A stretch of DNA of 64,000 bases from Akkermansiaceae bacterium (GCA_028822935.1 JAPKCM010000013.1:1-64000), one strand, 5' to 3'. Counted from the stretch's first letter, positions 45,778 to 56,097 are shown. Translations and numbers: made by a program. The notes: a model not told the origin generated them from the sequence alone.

Positions 45778-47784
45778 TTACTGGATGGTTTCGATGATCA
45801 CGCCGCCGGTTGCCATGGCATGGGCCTTGGAGGGGGAGGAATCGGGATGCCAGGGGCCGATGCTTTCGTTGAGCGGGAGATCAATGAGGGCGTCTTTCAC
45901 TTCCTTCAAGGGGGTGACTTCGGGGCCTGAATAGAGGACCCTCGGAGAAAGGCGGACCCAATCGATTTGTCCGGTGAAGTGGTCGACGGCCTGACCTTTG
46001 CCGTTCACGTCGGCACCTACGATGAGGGGGAGGCGGTTGTCCTTGAGTTTTCCTTGTCGGGCCTCGGTGGCGAGAAGTTCACCATCAAGATAGAGGCGGG
46101 CCTCCTTGCCATCGTAGACTCCTGCAAGGGTGTGCCATGTGTCGGTTTTCAGGAGTGGGGATGCAGCGGCGACGGCGAGGTATTTTCCATCAAGATTGAT
46201 GATGAATTCCGGGCGTCCTTCACTGATGAAGATGCCGTAGCCGGAGCCTTCGGTCTTGGTCACGAGACCGGTGCGACCAACGAAGGTGTCGGCTTTGAAA
46301 CGGCACTCGAGGGTGACATTCTTAGTGACCTTGAATCGCTTTGAGGGGATGGAAAGGGCCTGGTTCTTGCCGTTGAAGCGCGCAGCTCCATTGGGAAGGG
46401 ATTTGTTTCGGTCGAGTTGGAAGTCGAGCGGGACGGGGACGGAGCGGCGGGGGATTTCGTATGCGAAGCCCTTGGCGAGATACTCGGTGTCGAGATGAAA
46501 CGCGGGAGTGGCGAAGGATCCCGTGGTAAGGGAGGCGTTCCACGAAAGGGTGAAGGTGAAGTCCTTTGATTCTCCGGCTTTGATGGTGGCGTGGTGGTGA
46601 TCCGGTTGGCAGTCAAAGGCCAATCCTTTGGTGCCATGGGAGAGGACCGCGGCGATGGAGCGGTCGCTGGGATTGGTAAGAGTCACCGTGATTTCATGCT
46701 GTCCGCCCTGATCATTCTTAAGAGGGAGGGGCGGAGTGATCTTCACGGGCGATGATTTGACTTTGTTGACTTGCGCGATGAGATCACCGGTGATTTCCCG
46801 AACGTCGAGGACCTCACCCACAGGCACCGCGGCGAGGGCAATGCGACCATTCCTGACGGTGACAATATCGTAGTGGTGGAGGTAGCCGGCTTGCGGAATG
46901 GCTCCGGACTGATTCCCACCGGTGGTGGCGAGGGTGACATATTCGATCCCATCGCGTGGGCCATCGTAGCGCATGGTGTGAATGTGTCCGGCGAAGACGG
47001 CGGAGACGTTGCCCGCATCCTTGAGACGTTTATGGACGCGCTCCCAGTCGTCGCCATAGCCGCGTCCGAGCCAGCGGGGATGGTGGATAAAGAGGAAGAC
47101 GTGTTCGGCATCCTTGGCTTTTTTGAGCGTGCCATCAAGCCAGGTGAATTGCTCGGGGCTCATTTTTTGAGCCGCTGGTTTACCGAAGGTTCGTTCTCCG
47201 GTCTTGGGGTCACCCTCGTCGGAATAGAGGACGATGAACCAGGAGTTTTTATGCTCGAAGGCATACCAAAGCGGTCCGAAGTGCATCTCATAGGACGTTT
47301 CCATCTCTCCTTCGGGCTTCTTCGATTTGTCCGGACCCCGCCAGTAGATGTCGTGGTTTCCGGCTACCGGGAACCAAGGGCAGGCGAGTTCGTTCATGAT
47401 AGACTTGTATTCCTTCATCTGAGTCATCCAGATGTCCTCGTTGCTGTAACCATTGATGAGGTCGCCGACGGTCATGACGAAGTCAGGTTCCAAAAGATTG
47501 GTGTCGCGCACGGCATCAGCGAGGATAGCGACTCCGTCGTCGGGGCCTCCGGTGCGGTCGCCGTACACGATAAAGCTAAAGGCGTCCTTCTCGTTGGGAA
47601 GAGGGAGCTTCACCTTGCTCTTGCGCGAGGTGTCGAATCGATCCGGGGTGGCTTCAACGGTTTCGTGCTTTTCACCGTGACGATGAAGGTGATGTTTGTG
47701 ACCAATGTTGGGATTGACCGGAGGGGGTTCAGCGAGGGCGGGAGAGGCGCAGAGACCGAGGAGAAGAAGGTATGAACGTTTCAT
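45778..47784 (-). CDS. Secreted metallophosphoesterase with C-terminal LamG-like domain
   Basis: A 668-residue protein. A signal peptide (residues 1-18) is followed by a His-rich linker (NIGHKHHLHRHGEKHE). The calcineurin-like phosphoesterase domain spans about 65-320: FIVYGDRTGG, MTVGDLINGYS, PVAGNHDIYWRG, FLFIHHPRW, VFAGHIHTMRYDG. A middle Ig-like region (about 350-460) precedes a LamG/concanavalin-like domain (about 475-630: LECRFKADTFVGRTGLVTK, WHTLAGVYDGKEARLYLDGEL), which may bind a polysaccharide. It precedes the iduronate-sulfatase-like gene by 28 bp, suggesting joint action on a sulfated or phosphorylated glycan. Confidence 0.88.
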   Translation of the reverse strand: MKRSYLLLLGLCASPALAEPPPVNPNIGHKHHLHRHGEKHETVEATPDRFDTSRKSKVKLPLPNEKDAFSFIVYGDRTGGPDDGVAILADAVRDTNLLEPDFVMTVGDLINGYSNEDIWMTQMKEYKSIMNELACPWFPVAGNHDIYWRGPDKSKKPEGEMETSYEMHFGPLWYAFEHKNSWFIVLYSDEGDPKTGERTFGKPAAQKMSPEQFTWLDGTLKKAKDAEHVFLFIHHPRWLGRGYGDDWERVHKRLKDAGNVSAVFAGHIHTMRYDGPRDGIEYVTLATTGGNQSGAIPQAGYLHHYDIVTVRNGRIALAAVPVGEVLDVREITGDLIAQVNKVKSSPVKITPPLPLKNDQGGQHEITVTLTNPSDRSIAAVLSHGTKGLAFDCQPDHHHATIKAGESKDFTFTLSWNASLTTGSFATPAFHLDTEYLAKGFAYEIPRRSVPVPLDFQLDRNKSLPNGAARFNGKNQALSIPSKRFKVTKNVTLECRFKADTFVGRTGLVTKTEGSGYGIFISEGRPEFIINLDGKYLAVAAASPLLKTDTWHTLAGVYDGKEARLYLDGELLATEARQGKLKDNRLPLIVGADVNGKGQAVDHFTGQIDWVRLSPRVLYSGPEVTPLKEVKDALIDLPLNESIGPWHPDSSPSKAHAMATGGVIIETIQ

Positions 47785-47896
47785 ACGCTTTGATACGGGA
47801 CAATGAGCAGAGAACTTCCCTTTCTTTCACCTGGGGTCAGAATCAATCGTTTCTCAACAATTGACTCGGTAACCAGAACAGCCTTTCCTTTGAGCG

Positions 47897-50800
47897 ATGA
47901 TGAAGATTTTCTCCCTGTTCCTCTCCGTGCTCAGTAGCGCGACTCTTTGCGCCCAGTCGTTGACTTTGGAAATCAAAGAAGAAGCGGTCACAGGGAACAA
48001 GACATTGGAAATCTCGGGCACTCCAGCCGCAGGGACGAACTACCACCTTCAATTGAGCCACGACACCCAAACCTGGTTCCCCATTGCCGGGACCCGAGCT
48101 TTGCCGTGGCAGTTTGTCGACACCGATTCTCTTGATCGGACCCGGGGATTTTATCGCGCCACTCAAAGCCCTCTCGTTCCGATCTCATCGCACTCATCCT
48201 GGAAGAACACCGTCACTCTTCCCGCCGACCCCTTTCGCTCCGCTCCCGTTCTCACCGCCTTCGGCCAGACCGAGATTCGCTGGATCAAATTCTCCATCAT
48301 CCTGGACAATGCTCCCACCGTCTACTTCCAGGACGGCAGCAAATATCAATTTCACTTCAACTTTGCCAATGACCGCCTCGATCCCTTCTCTGGAATCTCC
48401 TTCGATGATTTCAACGCCGCTTCTCTCTACCCTCCGGAACAAGAGGTCGCTTTAGGAGCCCTTCTTTTCGCCCCCGCCCATAAGGAGTTCGCCTTCGAAT
48501 TCGTCGGCCAAAATTCCTACCCACCCGAGATGCTGCGCTATCTCTACCAACTCGCCGGTGCCGCTGTCGAGCGACCCGATGATTGGTCCGGTTTCTATTT
48601 TCCGACCTTTGAGCAAGCCGAAAGCGCCCGTGAAGATGCCGAATACTTTCAACGCAACAACATTGCTCTCGGTTCCATCGCCCGATGGCAAAACTCCGAT
48701 GCCTGTTACTCCTCTGGCTGGGCCCTCGGGCGACTGGTCTTCGTTCCCGGCGCCGAGATCAAGGAAGCCTTCCGCACCGGCGCCCTTCTCTCCACCGACA
48801 TTCTCATCACCGATGGAGTCCCTTCCGAAGTCCCATTCGTCGCCGGCATTATCTCCACCGCCCCGGGGACTCCCAATTCACACGTTGCCATTCTCGCCCG
48901 CTCCTATGGCGTTCCCTTTGTTTACCTTTCGGACCAAGGAGATGTCGATGCCGCGCTTGCTCTCGACGGGCAAGAGGTCGTCCTCCGCGGAGCCTCACAA
49001 TATTCCGGCGAATGTAAGGTCGATGTCTTCGAGGCCAAAGATCTTAGTCCCGACTATCGTTCCGTCATTCTCGACCTCAAAAGCACGCCATCCCTTGAGT
49101 TCACACCGCGCGCAAACCTCGGCACCCTCACCATGGATGTCGCCACCGCCGCACTTTCTGACTCCCGCTACATCGGAGGTAAGGCCGCCAACTTCAGCCT
49201 CCTTCGCCAAACCATCCCCGATATTTCTCCCGCCGCCACCGCCTTCACCTTCGACCTTTGGGACAGCTACCTCGCTCAAACAATCGATGGAGCCTCTCTC
49301 GAAAACCTGATCGCGAACCGCCTCTTCTCCCACATCTGGCCCCCCAACATCGCTGCGCTCGATGCCGATCTCAAAGCCATCCGCGACCTGATCAAAGACG
49401 ATGCTGACTTTTCCGCCGGGCAAAAAAACTCCATCATCGCTTCCCTTCAATCGGCTGGATTCGACCCTCTCAAGAAACTCCGCTTCCGCAGCTCCACTAA
49501 CGTCGAAGACTCGGACCAATTCATCGGTGCCGGTCTTTACGACAGCTACAGCGGCTGCCTCCAGGATGATCTCGATGGCAACGACGAAGGTCCCTCCCAC
49601 TGCGATTCCAGCAAGGTAAACGAACGCGGTGTCTTCCGCGCTTTGCGAAAAGTCTACGCCAGTTTCTACAATCTCAACGCATACCTCGAGCGACTCCGGC
49701 GCGGTGTCGATGAAGATCAAGTGGGCATGGCCGTCCTCGTTCACCACTCCTTTCCCGACGAAATCGAAGCCGCCAACGGAGTCATTACCGGAAGCTTCCA
49801 ACCCTCGGGTAACAACGTTTTCCTTTTCAGTGAAATCGTCACCCAACTTGGCGCAAACTCAGTTACCAACCCTGATGGCGACAGCATCCCCGAGCTTGTG
49901 GACTCAAATTGTTACAAGGCAAACTCCGTCACTAACTGCAGTAACTTCTTCCAAGAACGCTCCAGCCTTCTTCCGCTCGGCCAATTCTCCATCATGGACT
50001 GGCAAGACGACTACAGCGCTCTCAATTCCAAAGCTCTCGACGTCGCCCGGGCCTACCAAACAGCCACTGGTATCGATCGCTTCACTCTCGAATTTGAATT
50101 TAAAAAGCTCACCGACGGCTCCTTCGTCATCAAACAAGTACGAAGAGTCCCCGAGATTGAATCCTCCGGCTCCAAAGACCCCGCTCTTGTCAACTGCCCT
50201 GTCACCTTTGAAGTCTTTCAAGGAGAAGCCGCCGATCTTTTCTCCAACCACAATCTCAAGCTCCGTCTCGGCGCCGAAACCGCAAGTCGGATGCTCGACA
50301 GCACGGGAAATACCACGAGCTTCCTCACCAAATCGGACTGGCTCCATCACAGTGATGGTGCGATTCAAGATAAAGTCGGAGCGGTTCCTTTCTGGGATAA
50401 TGCCCAATTCGCGATAGAGGACATTTTTGGCAAAGACTACGCCGTCGATTCTTGGACCGAGCTCAACTTCAAAGGCGGCAGCACCGATCTCGAATTCCGC
50501 TTCCAAATGCCCTCGGTAAACGAACTTGCGAGACAGCCCATTCGTATCCTGGGTGACTTCCGCGCAGAGCTTCACGCCACTTTCGCGGAACCTCAATTGA
50601 CTTGGCAATTTCCGGCCGGATTCACGACCACCACCTCACAAGTGGTCATTCTTGTTCCCAGCGTCACCGACCAACCCCTCCCTCCTGGATCTACCAAGAA
50701 AACACGAACTCATGAAGCCCGGTCCGGCACCCAAGTGGAGGTCAACTTCTTCTGGCCCCCCGGCCCGACCGGTCCTTCCGCCGGCTACACCGCTCCCCTC

Positions 50801-51064
50801 CAAAAATGGGACGTCACCACGATCACCGGCCTCACCACTTCCCCTATTGAACTCCGCGGTTACTTTTCCCAAACCTACCGCCCCGGCCACCACAACTTCG
50901 CCGAGGAATTTCTCTTCGAACCCCGCCTCGAAGAGGGCATTAGTTCCACCATTCTCTCCGAACTCGAAGCCCTCGATATCAAACAAATCTACCTCGAGTT
51001 TGGGAACATCAAACCAACTTTCAAAGCCATTGGTTTCGATGATCGCGTCCGGGATTTGAATTGA
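47897..51064 (+). CDS. Secreted PEP-utiliser/pyruvate phosphate dikinase-like protein
   Basis: A 1055-residue protein with an apparent signal peptide (MMKIFSLFLSVLSSATLCAQ). The mature part has a beta-rich N-terminal region, then a PEP-utiliser swivelling-like domain around residue 325 (PGTPNSHVAILARSYGVPFVY, with the phospho-histidine candidate about His328). A PPDK N-terminal ATP-grasp-like domain (about 427-760) follows, with GGKAANFSLL, KLRFRSSTNVEDSDQFIGAGLYDSY, DQVGMAVLVHHSFPDE and FEFKKLTDGSFVIKQVR. The last 270 residues are beta-rich and unassigned. The order (His domain before ATP-grasp) and export are odd, since ATP is not normally available outside the cytoplasm. Confidence 0.75.
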   Translation: MMKIFSLFLSVLSSATLCAQSLTLEIKEEAVTGNKTLEISGTPAAGTNYHLQLSHDTQTWFPIAGTRALPWQFVDTDSLDRTRGFYRATQSPLVPISSHSSWKNTVTLPADPFRSAPVLTAFGQTEIRWIKFSIILDNAPTVYFQDGSKYQFHFNFANDRLDPFSGISFDDFNAASLYPPEQEVALGALLFAPAHKEFAFEFVGQNSYPPEMLRYLYQLAGAAVERPDDWSGFYFPTFEQAESAREDAEYFQRNNIALGSIARWQNSDACYSSGWALGRLVFVPGAEIKEAFRTGALLSTDILITDGVPSEVPFVAGIISTAPGTPNSHVAILARSYGVPFVYLSDQGDVDAALALDGQEVVLRGASQYSGECKVDVFEAKDLSPDYRSVILDLKSTPSLEFTPRANLGTLTMDVATAALSDSRYIGGKAANFSLLRQTIPDISPAATAFTFDLWDSYLAQTIDGASLENLIANRLFSHIWPPNIAALDADLKAIRDLIKDDADFSAGQKNSIIASLQSAGFDPLKKLRFRSSTNVEDSDQFIGAGLYDSYSGCLQDDLDGNDEGPSHCDSSKVNERGVFRALRKVYASFYNLNAYLERLRRGVDEDQVGMAVLVHHSFPDEIEAANGVITGSFQPSGNNVFLFSEIVTQLGANSVTNPDGDSIPELVDSNCYKANSVTNCSNFFQERSSLLPLGQFSIMDWQDDYSALNSKALDVARAYQTATGIDRFTLEFEFKKLTDGSFVIKQVRRVPEIESSGSKDPALVNCPVTFEVFQGEAADLFSNHNLKLRLGAETASRMLDSTGNTTSFLTKSDWLHHSDGAIQDKVGAVPFWDNAQFAIEDIFGKDYAVDSWTELNFKGGSTDLEFRFQMPSVNELARQPIRILGDFRAELHATFAEPQLTWQFPAGFTTTTSQVVILVPSVTDQPLPPGSTKKTRTHEARSGTQVEVNFFWPPGPTGPSAGYTAPLQKWDVTTITGLTTSPIELRGYFSQTYRPGHHNFAEEFLFEPRLEEGISSTILSELEALDIKQIYLEFGNIKPTFKAIGFDDRVRDLN

Positions 51065-51226
51065 TTTCTTTGAATGAACTAAGATCGCAATGGTTTTCAA
51101 AAATTGGAAAAGATGAGAACCATCTTGATGCTTACTCGACGAAAATCATCAAGTCTGCGTAGGAATTATCCTATTGCTTTCAAGTCTCTTTTTGAAGCGG
51201 TTTTTATCGAAAATTAGAATCACTTC

Positions 51227-54200
51227 TCAAGCTTCTGCCAGGGCGGGGTCGGTTCCGATGGTTCCGATAAGAGAGTTTCGGTATTCGGTTGTTTCCAGTT
51301 CGCTTTGCCTTGCCTTAGCGCTCTCTAGCTTTTCGAGGATTCCGAGCCGGGAGATTTCGCTTTCGTGGGATTCCTTGTTCAGGAAGTCCTCCAGAGCGGT
51401 GATTTTCCGGGCGATGAGATTTTGTTCGACCGTAACCTTGGTGTCGAGGCGGGCTTGATACCAATTGGAGGCGAGGACGGTTTCGCGATCGAATAAATCT
51501 CGTACTTCGAGAGCGGTGATCGTTTTTCCTTCGAAGTGACCCTCAACCATGATGTTGAGGAGAGCTTTGAGTGGAGGACAGGCGACATCGATGGAGCCGT
51601 CTTTGAAGTAATTTTCCGCGATGCGTTTTTGAGTTTCGACGATGTTGTCGATGCCATCGATGTAGTCCTCTTCTGACTGCTCCTCGGGTCGGAGCATGTC
51701 ACTGGTGAAGACCGTTCCGGGTGCGGAGAACATGCGACCGAAGAAGGTGTTTACGAAGCTCTCATTGATGCGGTATCCGAGGCGGCTGGCGTGAATGGTG
51801 CGGCCGTCTTTTTCGAAGTCATCGATCTTATCGAGGAAGTCATTCTCGATGAGAAACTCGGGTTCACGTTCGTTGATAAACATGCGCGACCAGACTTCCG
51901 GGACGACGAGTGAGATGTCGTGTTCGAAGCGATACTTTCGACCGATGTGCCCGGCGGCGGAGGAGAAGCCGTGGTCGGTCGTCAGGATGTAGCTCACAAG
52001 GGCGGCATTAAGATCGTAGATGGGGAGCAGGGCGTTGAAGGGGCCTTTGGTGAGGGCACCTTCTGATCCGGCACCGGTGGTCGAGGGGCTCTTGCCGGTG
52101 AGGGAGGCAATGAAATCCATGAAGAGCTCGGGGAGTTCCTGATAGTGGATCGGAGCATAAACGGCGAGCGAGCGAATGCCGGGCTCGGCGGGGTTGTTGC
52201 GGCGGCCGAGGAGGACGGAATTTACCGGCATGGGAACGGGAGCCTCGTGGGAGAGGCGGCGGTAAAAGCGCGAGCCCATTTCCGCGATGTAGAGACTGCG
52301 GGGGTCTTCGAGGTCGGGACGGTTTTGGAGGTAGCGGGGATTCTTGGTCGGCTTGCCATCGACGATGCGGGGGAGGTGGGTCGAAATGACGAAGTCCGGT
52401 GAATCGGCTTCGAGGTAAGCATTGAACATCTCCTGCATCGGCGCGGTGAAATGCTCGAAGCGGATGGCATCTTTTTTCATCTCCTCGGCCTCTGCGCGTG
52501 GGATGGGTTCGTAGTTGGAGAAGAAGACGCCTTTGTGGCTGAAGTCCAACTCCGCCTGCTTGTCGTAGCCGCGGACGATGGCGTCATCGGGTCTTTGGAA
52601 GAGGCGGTATTCGCAGTTCTTGGCGAACTTGATCGAGGGCTTTACGATGTCGGGGTGAAGGCCCTCGACTTGATCCGCCGGGATGACGGTGGAGGCGGTG
52701 ATATCGTCTTCGGTTTGGATTTTCTTGGCGGGAGAGAAATCCTTTCGCAATCCAAAAGTCCGCCAGGTTCCATCTTCGGCAAATCCTACGCGCAGGTATT
52801 GTGTGACGAGTCGCTGGCGTTGGTAGATGAGTTCGTTTCCAGGGCGACCATTGATGAGATCGACACTGAAACGTGAAGCCCAACCGCCGGCTTCTTCCCA
52901 GTCGGGCTTGTAGAGACGCTTGATGACGTAGACGAGGTCGCGCACAGAACGTGAGATCGTTTCAAGCCATTCGTTGTAGGTTTTGGTGTATCCAGAGTTT
53001 GGCGTGAAAAGTCGAATGACCGATCCCAACGAACGGGTGGCGCAGAGGAGTGGACGGCTCTCTTTACCGGGCTCGTTTGGGTTCTCGTAGCGGTCGCCGT
53101 AGTCGCGATGAACGAGCTCCTGGGCTGCCTGGAAGTCCTCCTTAAAGTTGTCGACGATCACGGGCCCCGAGATCATGGCGTCGGAGAGGGATTTGGAGAT
53201 TTCCGACTTTCCGCCGCCCGAAACGGTGCAGGGTTTATGGCAAAAAGTGCCTTCGGCATTGGTCCCGATGAGGCGCCAACGTTGGCCTGCGGAGGGCTTC
53301 ACCATTTCGACTTTGTAGCCGGAGGGGAGGATATAGGTGATGCCAGGTTGGAGGGAAATCTTTTGGTCGTTCCAGGTGATCGATTGGTTGTCGAGTTGGA
53401 TGCGGACATTTGCGGGGAGGTAGAAAATGTCGGAGTGAATTTTGTCGATGCCATAGCCCTCGGGCTGGAGGTCCATGAGTTCGCCGTAGCGTTTCACGAC
53501 GTTTACGAAACGATGGTGAACGTCGCGCTTGAACTCGCTCAAGGCGAAGTCCTCACCGAGGTCGGCACCGGGGAAAGCGATGGCTCCGCCGGCGTGTTCT
53601 TCTTCGGCGTTTCCGAGGAGATTGGTGGCGTAGCTGAGCTGGGTTTTGACCTCTTTTTTGCAGTAGCCGTAATAGTTGTCGGCGATGAGGGTGACGATGG
53701 TGCCGCTGGTGTCGCGCGAGGTGATTTTGAAGGCGGAGCCATCGTTGTAGAGTTCGTCTTCGGATTCCCAGCACATGCCATCGTGCTTTTGACGGTCGCT
53801 GGCTGCGGAGAAGTGGGGGAGGCCGAGGTCCTTCTTTTTGAGCTTCGTGAGTTGGGGGGCGAGGATGACGCACCCGGTGTGTCCGGACCAATGTGCGGTA
53901 TCGAGGCGGGAGTCATTCTCGGGAAGGTAAGGGTCGCCGCCATTGCCAAAAATACTCTCTACGAAGTCGAGATTGGAGACGAGATTTCCGGGGGCGAAGA
54001 AGCGAACTTCCATGCACTTTTCCTTCGAGACCCCGGGCACGGCGGGGCAGACGATGGGACGAAGAAGGAGGGAAACGAAGACCTTAGCTGGTGTTTCGCT
54101 ATTGCCGGTAAAGGGAAGGACCATGATGTCCTCGGGAGGGTTGAGGGCGGCCTTGAGAAGTCCCGCAAAGGTTTGCAGGGGGACTTCTTTCTTGTCGGCG

Positions 54201-54682
54201 GGAACCGGAAGGCCGCCTTCGGCGACGTGGAAGACGCCCTTGGTGGTGCGGCGGTCGGAAGCGGGATTGTGACAGACGCCTTGATTGACGCGATAGGAAC
54301 TCAAGATGGATGATTTAAAAACATCCTGGTCGGGAGGGAGCGAGAGCATGCGGCCAATCCCATGACGCTCCAGAACGAGGGCTCCGGCAGGGACGAGTGC
54401 GGGAGATTCGGTATCGCCAAGGGTTTTGGCGAGGTAGTCGTGAATTGCTTGGTCTACCGGGCAAAGGTAGTCGGAAAGGAGGCGGGTTTTTTCCTGGAAG
54501 GAGGCGATGAGAGAGCGTCCGAGATCGAGGAAGGGGTAGTCCTCTTCCGAGCCCACGATATCGTGGCCTCTTGCTGCGAGCTTCAGGTTGACGAACTCCC
54601 GGAGGCGTTCTTCTTCGTCGGCTGAGGCAATGGCGGGGCCGTTTTTGGTAAATCCGATGGTGTCCTTGAGGCGGTGTGGCAT
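51227..54682 (-). CDS. PPi-type phosphoenolpyruvate carboxykinase (diphosphate)
   Basis: A 1151-residue cytosolic protein that I recognise as PPi-dependent PEPCK (EC 4.1.1.38). It interconverts PEP + CO2 + phosphate with oxaloacetate + diphosphate. The size (about 1150) is right for this family and far larger than ATP/GTP PEPCKs. Landmarks I associate with it: DRRTTKGVFHVAEGGLP, DGMCWESEDELYNDG, CHKPCTVSGGGKSEISKS (about residues 480-497, the anion loop), and ELPELFMDFIASLTGKSPSTT with GAGSEGALTKGPFNAL (about 855-885). The frame is open to 55081, but the Arg-rich extension is a shadow of the next gene, so I start at the Met at 54682. Confidence 0.82.
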   Translation of the reverse strand: MPHRLKDTIGFTKNGPAIASADEEERLREFVNLKLAARGHDIVGSEEDYPFLDLGRSLIASFQEKTRLLSDYLCPVDQAIHDYLAKTLGDTESPALVPAGALVLERHGIGRMLSLPPDQDVFKSSILSSYRVNQGVCHNPASDRRTTKGVFHVAEGGLPVPADKKEVPLQTFAGLLKAALNPPEDIMVLPFTGNSETPAKVFVSLLLRPIVCPAVPGVSKEKCMEVRFFAPGNLVSNLDFVESIFGNGGDPYLPENDSRLDTAHWSGHTGCVILAPQLTKLKKKDLGLPHFSAASDRQKHDGMCWESEDELYNDGSAFKITSRDTSGTIVTLIADNYYGYCKKEVKTQLSYATNLLGNAEEEHAGGAIAFPGADLGEDFALSEFKRDVHHRFVNVVKRYGELMDLQPEGYGIDKIHSDIFYLPANVRIQLDNQSITWNDQKISLQPGITYILPSGYKVEMVKPSAGQRWRLIGTNAEGTFCHKPCTVSGGGKSEISKSLSDAMISGPVIVDNFKEDFQAAQELVHRDYGDRYENPNEPGKESRPLLCATRSLGSVIRLFTPNSGYTKTYNEWLETISRSVRDLVYVIKRLYKPDWEEAGGWASRFSVDLINGRPGNELIYQRQRLVTQYLRVGFAEDGTWRTFGLRKDFSPAKKIQTEDDITASTVIPADQVEGLHPDIVKPSIKFAKNCEYRLFQRPDDAIVRGYDKQAELDFSHKGVFFSNYEPIPRAEAEEMKKDAIRFEHFTAPMQEMFNAYLEADSPDFVISTHLPRIVDGKPTKNPRYLQNRPDLEDPRSLYIAEMGSRFYRRLSHEAPVPMPVNSVLLGRRNNPAEPGIRSLAVYAPIHYQELPELFMDFIASLTGKSPSTTGAGSEGALTKGPFNALLPIYDLNAALVSYILTTDHGFSSAAGHIGRKYRFEHDISLVVPEVWSRMFINEREPEFLIENDFLDKIDDFEKDGRTIHASRLGYRINESFVNTFFGRMFSAPGTVFTSDMLRPEEQSEEDYIDGIDNIVETQKRIAENYFKDGSIDVACPPLKALLNIMVEGHFEGKTITALEVRDLFDRETVLASNWYQARLDTKVTVEQNLIARKITALEDFLNKESHESEISRLGILEKLESAKARQSELETTEYRNSLIGTIGTDPALAEA

Positions 54683-54840
54683 GAGTGTGGGATAAGAAGA
54701 GCAGTTCAAATGCCACGATACCTCCTCAGGTGCCGATAGGAAACCTTGTAGTTTTCCTCCATCCGAACGACAGCGGGCAGAGAGAGAAAATGCGCTCAAC
54801 ACAGTGCCGTTCGGCCGGTGGCCCGGTTTTTTTGGCTGCT

Positions 54841-56097
54841 CTAGAGCTCGTAGCACATGAGGTGGTCTTGTTCGCGGAGGTAGAGTTTGCCGTCGAGGAC
54901 GACGGGGTGGGACCAGGATTCCGCTTCTTGATGGACGGGCATGAAGGAGCCTTTGAGTTCGTAGCCATCGGGGGTGGCTTTGACGAGGGCGACGTGGCCG
55001 CTTTGGTAGCGGTAGATGAGGTGGCCATCGACGTAGGTGACGCAGGCGGAGCCGTGGCCGACGCCTTTTTCGGGCCCCCATTTGACTTCGCCGGTTTCGA
55101 CTTCGAGGCAGATGGGGTCTCCGCCGTTGTGCTTGTGGCCGCAGTAGATGTGGCCATCAATGAGGATCATGCCGCCGTGGTGGTTTTGTAAGGTTTTCGG
55201 TTTTAGGAAATAGACTTCCTCGGCGGTTGCGCCGCTGCCTTTGGCGGTGATTTTGAGGAGGGCGGATCCGGTGCCGTATCCGGTGGAGCCGAAGATGTAG
55301 TCGCCCATCGCGATGGGCGTGGGGATGTTCGCGGTGGTGTTGGCGACTTTATCGTAGTTCCACAGGAAGCGGCCATCCTTGGCGCGGACGCTGATGAGTC
55401 CGCGGCCGGCCATTTGCACGTATTGTTTTACGCCGCCGGCATTGGAGATGACGAGGGAACCGTAGCCGGCGCCGTCTTTTCCTTTTTTGCCGACATCGCC
55501 GAGTTTCGTTTTCCACTTGGTGGCTCCGGTGCGTTTGTCGAGCGAGACGATGAAGGCATCATTTCCGCCCGGGGTGCAGACGACGCGGTCGCCATCGATG
55601 AGGGGAGACTCGGAGAAGCCCCAGCCGGACATCATTTTGCCGTCCCACTCTTTCTTGAAGTCTTTTGTCCAAAGGACTTTTCCTTTGGTGGAGAGGCAGG
55701 CGATGAGGCCGTTGGAAGTGGTGAGGTAGAGCTTGTCGCCATCGATGGTGGGGACGGAGCGAGCGCCGCCGTAGCCGTGCTTGGGGATCTTGTCGGTGAC
55801 GGCGGTTTGCCAGAGGAGCTTGCCGGTTTTGGTGGAAAAGGCGCTGACGCCTTGGCCGCTTTCGAAGTTTCCGCTGGTGTAGAGGGTGTCATCGGCGATG
55901 GAGACCGAGGAGAAGCCGCGGCCGCATCCTTCACTGCGCCAGAGGAGCTTGGGTGGGTTCTTCTCCCAGTCGGTGTTGATGCCGGTTTCTGTGGAACGGC
56001 CATCGCGATTCGGGCCACGCCATTGCGGCCAATCTTCTGCGGGGGCGAGGGAGGCCGCGAGAGTGAGGATGAGGGCTGGAAGGGTAATGCGGTTCAT
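54841..56097 (-). CDS. Secreted PQQ-like beta-propeller protein
   Basis: A 418-residue protein with a signal peptide (residues 1-20, LAPAED) and mature start DWPQWRGPNRDGRSTETG, the PVC signature for this family. Propeller motifs include AFSTKTGKLLWQTAV, CLSTKGKVLWTKDF, SLDKRTGATKWKTK and CLEVETGEVKWG. It is probably periplasmic and structural or ligand-binding; catalytic quinoprotein residues are not obvious. It is paralogous to 17403-18614. It sits upstream of the PPi-PEPCK gene with a 158-bp gap, so separate transcription is likely. Confidence 0.87.
   Translation of the reverse strand: MNRITLPALILTLAASLAPAEDWPQWRGPNRDGRSTETGINTDWEKNPPKLLWRSEGCGRGFSSVSIADDTLYTSGNFESGQGVSAFSTKTGKLLWQTAVTDKIPKHGYGGARSVPTIDGDKLYLTTSNGLIACLSTKGKVLWTKDFKKEWDGKMMSGWGFSESPLIDGDRVVCTPGGNDAFIVSLDKRTGATKWKTKLGDVGKKGKDGAGYGSLVISNAGGVKQYVQMAGRGLISVRAKDGRFLWNYDKVANTTANIPTPIAMGDYIFGSTGYGTGSALLKITAKGSGATAEEVYFLKPKTLQNHHGGMILIDGHIYCGHKHNGGDPICLEVETGEVKWGPEKGVGHGSACVTYVDGHLIYRYQSGHVALVKATPDGYELKGSFMPVHQEAESWSHPVVLDGKLYLREQDHLMCYEL

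Noticed and set aside
54683-55081. N-terminal 133-residue extension of the PPi-PEPCK frame
   Set aside because: The Arg/Pro-rich extension is the shadow of the PQQ-like gene and an intergenic stretch; the family-like sequence starts at the Met at 54682.
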